From Argyresthia goedartella (taxonomy: Eukaryota > Arthropoda > Insecta > Lepidoptera > Argyresthiidae): DNA of 64,000 nt. The notes beneath the pieces are model-generated. The model was given only the letters and a program-made list of their open reading frames with translations. It was not told where the DNA came from and searched no databases. The translations under genes were made by a program, and so were the position numbers. The stretch's first letter is position 1; the number at the start of each line of letters is the position of its first letter. The DNA lies in NCBI GenBank assembly GCA_949825045.1, contig OX463814.1, forward strand, positions 28,972,383-29,036,382. Direction: 5' to 3'. Of this stretch, positions 31,471 to 42,775 are shown in pieces.

Positions 31471-31921
31471 ATAGACCTAAAGGATGATCTCATACCACTC
31501 CAATAAAGTAACTTTACCTTTTGTCCACATACAATTATTATGGAAGCAATGAAAAGCGTTTATTATAATTGTTATTTGACATACCGTCTCGACGACTCTC
31601 GACACGTTCATTTGCATAAGAATATGTCTAGTTAAAAACGCAAACATTCTTGCCGAGTTTCCACCCCACCAATGCCAGTTTCTTTTGTTATGTTAACAGC
31701 GAGCAAGTTCTGTTGAGTCATTTCAATTAACGAAACTGAAATGTTTTCATATTTCTGCTATGTTGCAATCTGTTATTTGAGTTGGAGTCATTGCTCTGCG
31801 TTGGCGACTTAGAATGAGACGTCAGTTTATAAGAGTGGGAAAATTTAAACAATTAATTCTTTATTTCTGTTTTGATGAGAAGTAGGCAGTAATTCTCATA
31901 AAAACAGAAACAAGACCTTCC

Positions 31922-31960
31922 GAGTTTCTAATCACACTAGCAGAGTGTGATTAGAAACTC
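31922..31960. repeat. perfect 17-bp stem-loop
   Basis: GAGTTTCTAATCACACT / AGTGTGATTAGAAACTC with a 5-nt loop (AGCAG). A CTTC/GAAG extension beyond one mismatch lengthens the stem. Confidence 0.85.
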
Positions 31961-32434
31961 AGAAGCTCTAGAGAAGACGTCGATTTGCAAGCATTTGAGC
32001 TCTGTTGTATATAATAATCAGTTTTACATCGCATTTTGTAACTATTCTCCCCATCAAGAATGACTTTCCATTATAGTATGAAATGCATGTAATTCGTGCA
32101 AGTTTATTTATTTTATTATTTTCGTTTAGTTGAACCATTTAAAAACTTTCTGTCTTTTGTGCCATAATCTCGCGGAACTTACAATGACCTTGTCACTCAG
32201 TAGAAGAGCTAGTGACAAATGATCTAATGCACAGAACGCTGCTCAAAAGTATAGTGCCCCTTAAATATCATCGCTGTTATTTCTCGAGCAAGAGAGACCA
32301 TTGTGTTTCCCTCAAACTTTAAGTCGGCTGATCATCCGGTCCTGATTATTTGGCATTATTAGTAGATCATTATAAGTTTTTAGAGTAGTACTGTTCCCCG
32401 TCCCTAAATTTCATATATTTATGGCCTGTTTTGA

Positions 32435-32871
32435 GAAGTCCCGATAAGCTCTATGTGACAGATTCATCTGTCATTTTGCATATAAATGGGTGCTAACATT
32501 TTTTAATGGAGACTGGCATGCAGTTTAAAAACAATCGTGATATCTGCGGCCAGAGATAAAACCGATCTCCATCGACAGAGTAAATTATTGAAACACATTT
32601 GTGTAATTATGAATTTCTAAAACCAAATTTCGAAAAATCCGAGTTCAAAGTGCAAAAAAGTTGTTTTTGTCGCCCTTTGAACTCTAATTTCTCGAAAAGC
32701 ATATCGTTTTAGTAATTTAAAGTAACACATATTTGTTTTTTTAAAATACCCTATCAATCAACACACATTTCATTACTGGCCGCAGAAATCATGATTTTTT
32801 GACAGTTAGTATGCCAAAAATGTTACATGCCCTTTTATGATATCTTGTTCAACATGGCTTATCGGGACTTC
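32435..32871. mobile_element. fold-back (long inverted repeat) element
   Basis: Starts GAAGTCCCGATAAGC and ends with the complement GCTTATCGGGACTTC. Symmetry continues through ATCTGCGGCCAG versus CTGGCCGCAGAAAT and the centre pair GAGTTCAAAG (32641) / CTTTGAACTC (32675). Nearly the whole 437 bp is one diverged palindrome with no coding capacity. Confidence 0.75.
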
Positions 32872-33260
32872 TAGAAAAATGCCATTACTATATTATTTAT
32901 CTATCTTTAAATAATTAAAAGTGCTTTGGAGACAGATGCTGTCGTTAAATGAAGTTGAATTTTTCACGATTGTGTACTATGTATTTACGGAATACTTTAT
33001 TAAAATCAAAAGTATGCTGTCCAACTAAAGGATACAAAACTTAACAATATTGTAAACATTAAACAAAATTGATTCATAGTTTCGTTAAAATACGAGTATA
33101 GGTCTAAAGTACAGATTTCAATATAAACAGTTATTACTATATCGAAAGTTTATTATTATATACAGGTAACAATAGTATTATTACTTGTTGTATGTACCAT
33201 ACTGGATAATATAAATACGTACATGTGTAATAAATATTATAAAGAAACAATAAAGTTTTA

Positions 33261-34395
33261 AAAAAATCTTCGCGCCTTTAATCTTTTAATTTCCGCTATT
33301 TCTAATATATACGGCTCAAAAGGCAAAACCTGCGAAATGCGTTTGTTTGAGTATTTCCATCTGTATAAATCTTCGACAAAGTGTGAGACGTGTTTATGTA
33401 AGTTTCGTCAGTGTTGTCAAGTAGCCCAATGGCTGTACCTGTGCACGCAACCAATCGCAATTCTTAGGTCTCACATTCTTGCCAGTATCTCTACAACTAT
33501 GGATCATGAAGGCCATTTTAACTGGTGATGTGTTTAGTAAAAGAAATGGTGTAAGCAACTGCTAAATAGACGAAAACACCTAAATCTTACTTAGTTTGGA
33601 GGTTATTATTATTAAACCAAGCCAAGCTTCTCGATATTTCCGTTAAAAAAACTTTCTGTCATATAAGTGAGATAATTGTTTTATATCCATCTTAGAGTAA
33701 GGAATCAGAGGTAGAATTGGGGAATCCAACAGATGAAAAAACTTTGTGACGTGTAAATCGGAGTTCCCCTTTTTATCCCCTTAGTATTTATGGGGCTTAA
33801 AAATGTAAAAAGTGATCTCACTCCTAAAATATAAACACTTATTTTACAACTCTTTGATTGATTTATCTACACACGTATCATAAACCCTCTTTACTGCGTA
33901 CAAAAACCGCACGTTACGATCAGCATAATGTTAAACTACTTGGTAAAAACTCATTTCTTATCTGAAAAATTACACATTATGACCATAATGTGTAATTTTT
34001 CTACACATTATGACATTCAAATTTCGAACGCCGACGCTGGCCTCGTGCCGCCCCTAGTTTGTCTGTAAAGTTGGTACTGACATTCAAATTTCGAACGCCG
34101 ACGCCCGAAGTTGATGCTACAGAACAAGCTAAACAACTGTAGAGCCACAATGCCGGTCAAACATGCGGTTCCTGAACACATCAAAGAGAGCTTATGATAT
34201 GTGTGTAGATAAACTAGTGTATGTTACTGTACATAATTAGGCATTATGTAGTAGTCACATAAACTACTATAATAGATTCTTGTGCGTGGACTTTAGGGAC
34301 AAAAAGATGTGGGTATGGGGGATAATAACTACAGCACCAACAATATTCAAAATTCAAATGAACATACGAAGGTGGAAGACGTATGCAAGCGAATA
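33261..34395 (+). other. intergenic; a perfect hairpin and a 26-bp direct repeat
   Basis: 33964-34001 is an 18-bp perfect stem with a 2-nt loop. ACATTCAAATTTCGAACGCC continues into a direct repeat at about 34012 and 34079. No genes recognised. Confidence 0.55.
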
Positions 34396-34600
34396 CCAGG
34401 GGGGTTACCTCAATCTTTTTCCGATTCAAATTAGGTTCAAAACAAGAACATCACCATGGCAACCATTTCTATTCCGATTCGCCATAATGGGCTTTATTTA
34501 CCTTATACCAAGACTTGTTTTAAGACGGTCACGGTAATTTTGCAGATCATATTAGGTTCCTAATCTGAATCGGCATAAGACGTTGTGGTAACCCCCCTGG
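34396..34600. mobile_element. MITE of about 205 bp with CCAGGGGGGTTACC ends
   Basis: The left end CCAGGGGGGTTACC (34396) and right end GGTAACCCCCCTGG (34587-34600) are exact complements. Similarity continues inward to CCGATTCAAATTAGG and CCTAATCTGAATCGG, about 45 bp in all. Superfamily not identified. Confidence 0.75.
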
Positions 34601-35145
34601 ACTAAGGTGCAGATAGGTAGGCGGAACGAGCCGGACGAGATCACGGAAGAAGTACGTTTATCCGACAAATATGATGAAGTCGACGGGATCTCACTGAAAT
34701 AGTTGGTACTGGACCTTGAATATTGGCGCTATAGCGATTAAGCTTATGCCCACTAGTGATGATCATGAAATATTTTCCTTTACGAACATTGTGACTGGTT
34801 TTTCCTCTAGTGACAAAGGTCAATCAGAACTTAAGTATATTCCAGCAGCCACAGTCTGGCCTTGGACCTTGTTTAACGCGCCAGTTTGTCTATTTCTCCA
34901 GCAGCAATCATTGTTTCTCTTACCCCCATCTTTTATTCTTTACTGATAAAGTTAACGGCGCCAGAACGGGTTGACAGATCCAATTCGTGTATTTGGCCAG
35001 CAGCAGTCGTTTTTCTGTTCCAATTGACCCTCAATTCTATAGTACTAAAATGGTTTTGAGATCTCCTTAAAAATTGGTTTCTTTCAACTAATACAAATGA
35101 TGCAATATTAATTATTTACAATAAAAATAATTCTGTACGTGTTAA
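34601..35145 (+). other. intergenic; nothing recognised
   Basis: No coding frame or repeat structure supported. Confidence 0.4.
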
Positions 35146-35147
35146 AC

Positions 35148-35187
35148 CTTGTCAATTATAAGATCATAGGATCTTATAGTTGGCAAG
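35148..35187. repeat. 18-bp stem-loop at LINE relic boundary
   Basis: CTTGTCAATTATAAGATC / GATCTTATAGTTGGCAAG with 2 mismatches and an ATAG loop, immediately upstream of the RNase H relic. Confidence 0.7.
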
Positions 35188-35189
35188 AT

Positions 35190-35890
35190 TCCTCCATTCG
35201 AATCCTCTCGGATAGCATGGCCGTCTTACAAGCCCTAAATAGCAACACTATTAACTCAGGGCTAATCTACGAGTGTCACAAACGACTAATGGAGATATGT
35301 TAACATAACCGCGTAATCCTTCAATGGATAAAAGGACACAGCGGGTCAAGAGGTAACGATGCAGCGGATGAGTTGGCGCGTAAAGGATCTAGCTTGACAG
35401 CGTATGGTCCCGAACCTATCATCCCTCTTCCCTTCAAGATGGTACGCACATTTCTGAGAGAGTCGACCAGGAATGATCTTGCCACTCTTTGGACAAACCA
35501 TGAGGAGTGCAGACAGGCTAAGCTGGCCTTGCCGTCCCCTAGCGCTAGGCTTGCTAAGACCTTGCTTCGACTTAGTAGGCCACGCATGCGACTGGTGACT
35601 GCAGCACTTACTGGCCATGGTTTCTTTAATAAACATCTATATGTCCTAGGTGTTACCGACAGCCCCCTTTGCAGAGCCTGCTTGGAGGCAGAAGAAACGG
35701 CTGCTCACGTCCTCATGGAGTGCACAGGAGTAGCGGACTACAGGGCTAAACACCTCGGTCAATCGAGGGACCTTCCAGGGATAGTCAGTAACGCAAAGGG
35801 CCTGCTGGCGTGCCTGGAGGAGTTGGGTTTTCGTCGTCGAGTTGCGGAAACCAGCCCGTCTTACAATTGACAATTGACAAATAGTTGGCA
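35190..35890 (+). pseudogene. LINE RNase H + C-terminal zinc motif relic
   Basis: The frame reads RILSDSMAVLQALNSN (RNase H Asp), a TAA near 35298, then VILQWIKGHSGSRGNDAADE (conserved His and Asp). A C-terminal block ends with CRACLEAEETAAHVLMEC, the Cys/His motif found after RNase H in I-type LINEs. It ends near 35870, followed by the short tandem CAATTGACAATTGACAA, a plausible LINE tail. RT and endonuclease are absent, so the copy is strongly 5'-truncated. Confidence 0.8.
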
Positions 35891-35924
35891 AGGTCAAACG
35901 CCCGATTCCATAGGGAATAAACTG

Positions 35925-36115
35925 AAAAAATCATATGTGCCCATGCAGCAGAGCTATTGAGATACTGGTTCGAGAACCAAACTAACAGCGTGAGATGGGG
36001 CGACGCACACTCTAGTGAATAAACTCTAGAGTGTGGCCTGCATTAGGGGGGATTACCTCTCCGGACCTCTTTAATCTATACACGAATAGGTTGATTGGGG
36101 AACAAGACAACAAGA
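35925..36115 (+). pseudogene. LINE reverse transcriptase scrap
   Basis: Reads ELLRYWFENQTNSVRWGDAH, then (after a shift near 36048) TSPDLFNLYTNRLIGE. This is the RT block just before the catalytic YADD (normally GVRQGG-TSP-LFNLY). Several stops are present. It belongs to a different or rearranged copy from the RNase H relic upstream. Confidence 0.6.
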
Positions 36116-36940
36116 AATAAATAAAAGCAAAATACAATTTTGTAGCGACGAGTAGACAGTAACGTCGTGAAGTGTGTCTAGGCGGCGAATAGGTTCCGCC
36201 TCAGCATGTGCCACAGAACCTGCAAGAGGTCCTGCAACGCTGGTATTCTGTCGGCACCTTATCAAGGAGGAGAAGATAAAGGGTGGGTGTTAATAAACTA
36301 CTTTTTATTAAAACTGCGTATATAATTGATATGAAAATAAATAAACTATAGGAAAAAAATAGGAAAATTTAGTGGATGGATAAGCTAAGTAGGAGACGAA
36401 TTGACATCAGAAATATAATTATAATTAATAAATAATACATTAAAACACTAATTGCATAAATAGTTGAGAGTATAAGGGATATTAAATATTGTATACTATA
36501 GATTGTTCAGTGACTTAACCGATTCACATACGTACATTAAAAAGACTTAGCTTTAAGATAATATAACTAGCAAACGCGGGGATTCACTGGGGCAGAATCA
36601 GGCATCTGACTTCTGCAGGTGCAGAAGGTGTTTTCTACATGCAAGTTTTAAACTGGCAATAGAATTGTGAACTCGGATTGGTGGTGGCAGGCTCTGGGGA
36701 CGTTGAAATCACACTGTTCAAGGCCTATTGTAAGTGTTTTTACACCTGTCAGCTAAGGGCCACTTACACTAATAACGCCCTCAGAGTTCATTCTACAATG
36801 CCCTACATCGTTTTATGCGACTCCCCAGACACTTAGTACGTCGGGTATGTTCTGGCATTAGCCAGGGTTCCAAATTTGTTCACTCTGCTGAGATCCAGGA
36901 TTGCAGTATTCTGGGAAGCCCTTAGACGGTCCGGTAATGG
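36116..36940 (+). other. intergenic; nothing recognised
   Basis: AT-rich, no supported feature. Confidence 0.4.
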
Positions 36941-36944
36941 TATA

Positions 36945-37165
36945 CTAGGGATAAAAATAAACATGAACATTTACATTCAGGCACATATATTGCCTCTGGC
37001 CCCACACTAGGATACCGTGTGTCGTAGGAACCAGAAACAGCAACGTCACACACACATAAACATTCAAGACCTGGGGATTTTTTTCTTTATCCTCAGCCGG
37101 GGATCGAACTTAGAACCTCTCGCATGGTAGGCAAGGACACAACCGCAGCGCCACAAGAGGTCATC
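36945..37165 (-). mobile_element. tRNA-derived SINE, family C
   Basis: On the minus strand, a tRNA-like head (GTGGCGCTGCGGTTG; B box AAGTTCGATCCCC) is followed by GTTGCTGTTTCTGGTTCC, then ACGACACACGGTATCCTAGTGTGG and an AT-rich end. The same body occurs on the + strand at 52985-53165. Confidence 0.75.
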
Positions 37166-37379
37166 TGGAGAAAAGTCAACAACATTTAAAAGAACAAAAT
37201 ACTGCATCACTGGGCTACCGTGCACCGAGAGAAATAAGATAACAAGATAATAAGATAGCTTTTTGTTTGTTTGGGATGAATGTTGTATTTTAAATCAAAT
37301 GAGCCTTTTAAAATCTTTTGTGTTAATTTCAGATAACTTTCACATTATTATTATGTTATGGGCTGTGTACTAACGTTTG

Positions 37380-37885
37380 TAAAATGCGTTTAACAAATTA
37401 AGAACAATTGTATCTATTGGAAGCCTATTTAAAAAGTGATCAGAATTGCACACGAGCTTTAGATTATTGTACCAACGCGAAAAATATTTAAAAAACTGAT
37501 AAACAAATTGAGGACATGTGGTAATTTCAGAAGGAAAAAGCAGAAGAAACCACGAAAATGTAGTATTCATGTTGATATAACCATTTCGATCTAGGTGATA
37601 AAATTACACGACTCGAATTTTGTAACTGGTTGAAGGAGAACATAAACGCAGATCGACACTTATTAGAGTTTATAATATTTTCTGATGAGACTCAGTTTTC
37701 AAATAATGGTATGTACAATCGCAAAAATCACAATTTTTGGTCACGACAAAACCCCTTGCGGATCCACGAAGGGCGACACCAAGTAAGATTTTCATTTAAC
37801 TGTTGGGTTGGACTTTTACATAACACAGTATTGATGTTTAAAATGTATGACGGGCGATTAGCTATATTAGCGATTAGCATATGAT
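37380..37885 (+). pseudogene. mariner-like DDE transposase fragment
   Basis: The frame from about 37600 reads TRLEFCNWLKENINADRHLL, then FIIFSDETQFSNNGMYNRKN, HNFWSRQNP and FSFNCWVGLLHNTVLMF. This matches the catalytic block FxDE..F...G..N..N..YW...NP.....Nvw-G of a mariner-like transposase family widespread in insects. Upstream frames are broken by stops and contain a weak helix-turn-helix-like KSDQNCTRALDYC. The last catalytic region is missing. Inactive relic. Confidence 0.65.
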
Positions 37886-38507
37886 ACAGCTAGATTAGAC
37901 AATTTACCATGTGACGTTTTTGTGTTTTCTATCGTTGGTTTATTTTATGGATTGTATTTTTAATCACTTCATCTAGATCTCCAACCCCGGTTGGATTATC
38001 CTACCGACAAAAAAGCAATGTGATCATTTAAAATAATACAGTAAAAAGGCATATTCGATATATTATTTGACAGACAATCTTAAATTCATATTAAGTCGTT
38101 GACCTTTGATAAATAAAAAATAATCAAATAGTGCCAGTGAAATCAACCCCATACACCAAATATTTATAAGCGCTTCAAAACTAACAAAGAATTTTGAATT
38201 AGTATTTATATTTAAGGAGAAAGATTATTTTTAAATTTACTAGCCCCCCAAAAATACTCAACTTTGAAAACGTATTATTTGCTAACTATTTAGAATTGGA
38301 AATCGGGTTTTTTAGTTTTGTATTTGTAATACCAAGGTTTCATGGATTGTCGGATAAAAAAGGATGTCCGTTCACAGAGACACAGGGTTTATCGACTATT
38401 GACGCCTATTCACTTGGTGCGTCCGTATTTTTTATATGTTTTAATGTTCTGATTTTAAATTTTTACCATGTCACCCCGTATCTTTACCGCTCCCGCTACC
38501 ACATTCG
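37886..38507 (+). other. intergenic; nothing recognised
   Basis: AT-rich; the 97-codon frame at 38296-38589 runs into a repeat arm and lacks family resemblance. Confidence 0.35.
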
Positions 38508-38796
38508 AAAAATGGCGCCTAAATACAGTTATTTGACAATATCTCCTCTCCAACTCATTTTGCGATATAACAGTCATCTAATAAAATAAAATAGTGAAAA
38601 TTTCCTGCAATTTCTTTTCTCAACCTCTTCTAGTAAAGTCAAAAGTTTTAGCGTATCTACGAGCGCCGCAAAGTCTACTTTAACATGAAACAAGAATTAT
38701 AGGAATTTTTCTTTAGTCTATTTCATCAAAATACTTTTTATCGTAAATGAGCCGAAAATGAGATATTGTCAAAAACTGGTTTTAGGCGCCATTTTT
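38508..38796. repeat. inverted-repeat element (MITE-like)
   Basis: Left arm 38508-38545 (AAAAATGGCGCCTAAA...GACAATATCTC) and right arm 38760-38796 are complements with a few differences, about 210 bp apart. Confidence 0.65.
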
Positions 38797-39644
38797 GGGG
38801 TTTCGTAAAAATGGCGCATGGTGCCAAATGGGACCCTATTACTTGGCCTCCACTCTGTCCGTCTGTCTATCCATCTATCCGTCAGTGGGTCTATCTGATG
38901 AACCGAAATAGATAGAGAATTAAAATTTTCAGGGAGTAGAACAAACTCTGTGAAAATTGCCGCTATAACAACACATAATGTACCACACCTGTTTAAAAAT
39001 AATAATAGTTGTTGCCATTCACGATACGTGTATGTTTACAACACGTTTATTCTAAGTCCATTTTGTTTGTCATTGTTTTGTTTTTCATCCTTAGATAGAA
39101 ACCAAAATTCAAATTTCGAATTAAAGCCGAACAATCAATTTCCGAGCCCCCAGTTTTCAAATCTGGCCACATCAATATTTATTCAGAGTGAAAATCAAAT
39201 TCAAATATCGAATTCTATCCGGCCGCCGCCGACTTGACACCAACGAAAATTTCATAATAGGCAATTACTTTCTTTGCGCTTTTCCTCTATATTGAGAGCA
39301 ATAAAAAATACATAATTAAATAGTTAAACATAAAATAATACCTAATTACAAAATAAAATAAAGTTAGAAATTATTTATCATAAAAAGGTATTTTAGCGAA
39401 ATTATTCACGTTAATAAAAAGGTACGTTTTCTTGTCATTCGTCTATCAAGTAGGAATAGTAATATCACTCTAAAGTTTATCTAGTAGTCCCGTTCTGAAT
39501 TGAGAAATTCACTAAGTTAATGCAAAAGTATCGTTTTGTCATGTTTTTTTTGTGACATCTGCAGAGACAGAACGGTACTTCATTTGTGTTTGGTACCTAC
39601 TTTGTGCTAATTTGTTGGTTGGATAAATATAGTAGCTACCTGCT
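38797..39644 (+). repeat. dispersed repeat fragment plus unassigned sequence
   Basis: 38820-38985 carries GGGACCCTATTACT, a GTCCGTCTGTC-type run, GATGAACCGAAATAGATAG and CCGCTATAACAAC, words of the family seen at 4120 and 48165. The rest is unassigned. Confidence 0.5.
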
Positions 39645-39842
39645 TATAATAATAATAATAATAATAATAATAATTATACCCTGGACACTATTTACACACA
39701 TTGATCTAGCCCCAAACTAGGATTCCCTGTATCTTGGGTGCTAGACAACGATACACATACTTATATAGATAAATATTATACTTAGATAGATAAACAACCT
39801 TATCAATAGTAAGTACTAACACTACCTACTTATTCTAGTTTA
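39645..39842 (-). mobile_element. tRNA-derived SINE, family A, copy 2 (5'-truncated)
   Basis: The (TAA)n tail at 39647-39674 is followed by CTGGACACTATTTACACACA, TTGATCTAGCCCC and TCTTGGGTGCTAGACAAC. The tRNA-like head is missing. Confidence 0.8.
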
Positions 39843-40524
39843 TTTTTGGTTAACCACACAAAGACCACGGAAATTTCGGGGTACCGTGAACCTCATGCCA
39901 TGGTAATAAAATTCAAAAGCTATAACGAGAAAATGGCATCTTAAGATGCCGTGGTTCGTTGAGAGGTTTAACATTAGTTGGCTGTTTTGAGTACTAATTT
40001 ATCGAACGATGATACGGAACCATTCGTCTGCGAGTCCGACTCGCGCTTGACTCCAATATGGCTGCGCGAGCGGCAAAGCACATCAAAGTCAACATAAAAT
40101 CACCAATTTTCAAAATTCCCAGATAATTTTTCAGGTAAAACTACCAAATGAATCTACTCTAGGTATTGCAGAATTGTTTGTTCCTCGAATACAAATATGT
40201 GTACCTTTTTCTTTCCAGTTTCACCTTTACCTTTACCCTAAGTGGGACAAACTTTTGTTTACCGTCCGAATTATGTATACTTGTTTTTCAAAGTTGGATG
40301 TAACAAAACGGACGCTTTATGAATATCCAATCTTATCGGAGACGGGCGAAGGGTGGAGGGTCTAAACCACGATGACTTATTTTATGCTCAGAGTTTTTTT
40401 TGAAAAGAACCGCTGGATGACCGGATTGTGATAACTTTGATGTTCTACGGAGTGTGATTGCTTATGCCGATAAGAGATATCTATATGCGTAAGTCCACAG
40501 CCGGCTCATTTCATCCGAATGTTA

Positions 40525-40790
40525 TAATAATAATAATAATACCTTGGGCACTATGTTCACACATTGATCAAGCCCCAAACAAGGATTCCCTGTATCTTGG
40601 GTACTAGACAACGATACACATACTTTTATAGATAAATATAATACTTAGATAGATAAACAACCATGACTAGCGTACAAACATCCGCAATGTTTGATGAAAA
40701 CGACAAATATTTGCCCCCACTGGGACTCGAACCCGGGACTCTTGGCTTTGTAGGCAGGGACACTGCCGACTTGGCCATTTGGGTCGATAT
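40525..40790 (-). mobile_element. tRNA-derived SINE, family A, copy 3 (full length)
   Basis: Runs from the (TAA)n tail through the shared body to the head, with B-box complement GGGACTCGAACCCGGGAC and A-box complement CCGACTTGGCCATTTGG near 40768. Confidence 0.85.
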
Positions 40791-41319
40791 ATATAACTGA
40801 GCTGCTCAGGTCAACTCGAACACATTATCTATTTTCGTCGCTGAAATGCTATACACAAACTATCAGTCCATGTTTGACAAGTTGAGCTATCTCAATAACA
40901 ACAATGGCGGATCAATAAAATGACACATTTCATTACTGGTTGAACGGCCGAGATCTGATAAAATTTAATGTTGAATGATGGAAATGTATTGCGAATTTTA
41001 TATGTGATGATTGAGTTCTAGATTGATTTAATTTCATAAGTGGTGTTATAATAATGTTTCAATTCTTAATAAAAACTAAATGGAAAGGTGCAACATACAC
41101 GCACATTATAATATCCATTATCTGCCGAAAACATATTTTGTAATTTAGTCACACCTTCGTTCAAACAAAAACATAAACCTGTGGTAAGCTACATCTTGTG
41201 ATTATTTCGCAATGTCGTGAAATGTGATCGAGAGATCTCCGTGTACTAAAAAGCTTATGTATACAAGCACTTGGTATAGCTTGATACAAAGGTATTGTAA
41301 CATTATCATGATGATATTG
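40791..41319 (+). other. intergenic; nothing recognised
   Basis: No supported feature apart from the phrase CACATTTCATTACTGGTTGA at 40924. Confidence 0.35.
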
Positions 41320-41395
41320 TCAGCATGGTCTAGTGGCTTCACATATGCCCCTAACGCTGGAGATGCGTGTTTGAATCTAGAGATTAATAATCAAT
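41320..41395 (+). mobile_element. tRNA-like SINE head remnant
   Basis: AGCATGGTCTAGTGGCTTCA resembles an A box and GTGTTTGAATCTAGAG a B box, 45-50 bp apart. The body is not clear. Confidence 0.35.
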
Positions 41396-41407
41396 TATCA
41401 TGTACAT

Positions 41408-42775
41408 TATTCAATTCAATTCAATTCAATTTGTTTATTTTCAATTGCATCCTACAGCTAAAAATACCATTATATATTATTATAAATATACCAATTACAT
41501 ACTTAGAAGTTAAGAATCTTGCATACATCTTTTTATCGATCTCTTACACTCTCTCTTCAAGCATGCTATCCCACTCGCGAATATATTACACTGTGGAGAT
41601 GCAGCGAGCAAGGAATTGTTCAGCGCCTGCGCCGACGCGACGGGCGAGGACGAGTAGAGGTTAGTGTGCGACGCGCGACCAGCCAGCAGCGGCCTAGTAT
41701 GACTAGCCCGCATCCTAACGTATGCGTTGGGCACGAACATTCGTAAGCACCGATGGAGAAGCTCAGTGCAATCAATTTTATTTCGGCCTATGTTAATCAC
41801 AAAATTAAATAGGAAAAGTGATCTCTTAAGTTCTAAAGAGTCATATCCCAGATTACCTTGCAGAAATCTAGTCGGTTACATAAATGGATAGTATTTATGA
41901 ACCTTTTTATAAAGGCTACGTAGGTATCGCTTTTGTACTTGCTCCAGCATGAGAATATACATAGTCGGTCCATAAGTTCTGTCACAAATATTTTGCCGCA
42001 TAGTAAATATACCAAGTTTTATTTTATTTAATACTATATATGGTTTGATAGCTCATTAAATACTGATAAATTAGAACGGTTATTGGATTTAAATACTTAA
42101 AGCCATATTACACAAATGCTGGTTTCTTCAGAGATTTTTCACTTTTTTACCCAATCAAAAATACGGACGTGATTCACTTTATCTTTTTTCCATGACTCTT
42201 AAAACCTTTCAAACTTACGTGAGATTTTAGTCACCCTCCCTGAACCCGTCACCTTCATTTTAAAGCATAAGCGTAGTGTACTTGTTGCCCACAAGATCAT
42301 TTTTATACGTTTTTCTGAAAACGTAAAAAGTACGTAAAGTTCTCTTTGGGAGCAGTTGTAACTGAAAGCTAACAGAAAATCAAATGCTAGTTGTTAAGCA
42401 TGGTCTAAAATCGAGGTTTCAGAATAAATAAAAAAAAAACTTGTTGGTTATCTGGAACACTGTTTTTTTATTAAATTTGTGGTAAGTGGTATTTTTGTCA
42501 GTTGCGGCGTGTTTTGGGTTCGCGATTGTCTCAAGTTATAAGGTTTTTTGTCATATTGCGATAATCGTACAAAATGTATTGTATACAATTTGATTCGTAT
42601 AAAATAAGCTTTTTAATCATGTATAATACGAATAAGAAAAAGTTTATTGCTGAGTTTTATCTATCAAAAACCTTGTGACAGAACTTAAGGACCGACTAGG
42701 TAATTACGCTCATGTGGAGACCATACCGCTGCATTCGTCTCAATTATGCTCCTTAAAAGGCCGCGTAGAGAGCGC
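41408..42775 (-). pseudogene. LINE 3'-end relic split by a mariner-type MITE
   Basis: Minus-strand frames read LLRSIIETNAAVWSPHERN (42770-42703), then after the MITE YILMLEQVQKRYLRSLYKKVH, LQGNLGYDSLELKRSL, a variable region, and SSSPVA...LNNSLLAASPQ. This matches the tail of the LINE at 60240-62275 (WNPHESSYILLLEKVHKAFL, MLGYNSLEVRR, DSLNALLAAAP). The 3' end is an (ATTGA)n tail at 41408-41431. It has a stop near 41875. Confidence 0.8.
41960..42700 (+). mobile_element. mariner-type MITE, copy A (741 bp)
   Basis: TA duplications at 41958-41959 and 42701-42702. The termini are CATAGTCGGTCCATAAGTTC and the complement GAACTTAAGGACCGACTAGG: about 28-bp inverted repeats with few mismatches, extending to TGTCACAA. 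It lacks an open transposase frame. A second copy lies inverted at 51814-52604. Confidence 0.88.

Larger units (their letters stand above)
29842..33260 (+). other. dpr 3' UTR and/or downstream flank
   Basis: AATAAA signals occur at 29869-29874, close to the stop, and at 33249-33254. A neural gene could use the distal one, giving a 3.4-kb UTR; this is inference. The stretch contains the TTCGAC array (31140-31470), a hairpin (31922-31960) and a fold-back repeat (32435-32871), but no coding sequence. Confidence 0.5.
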
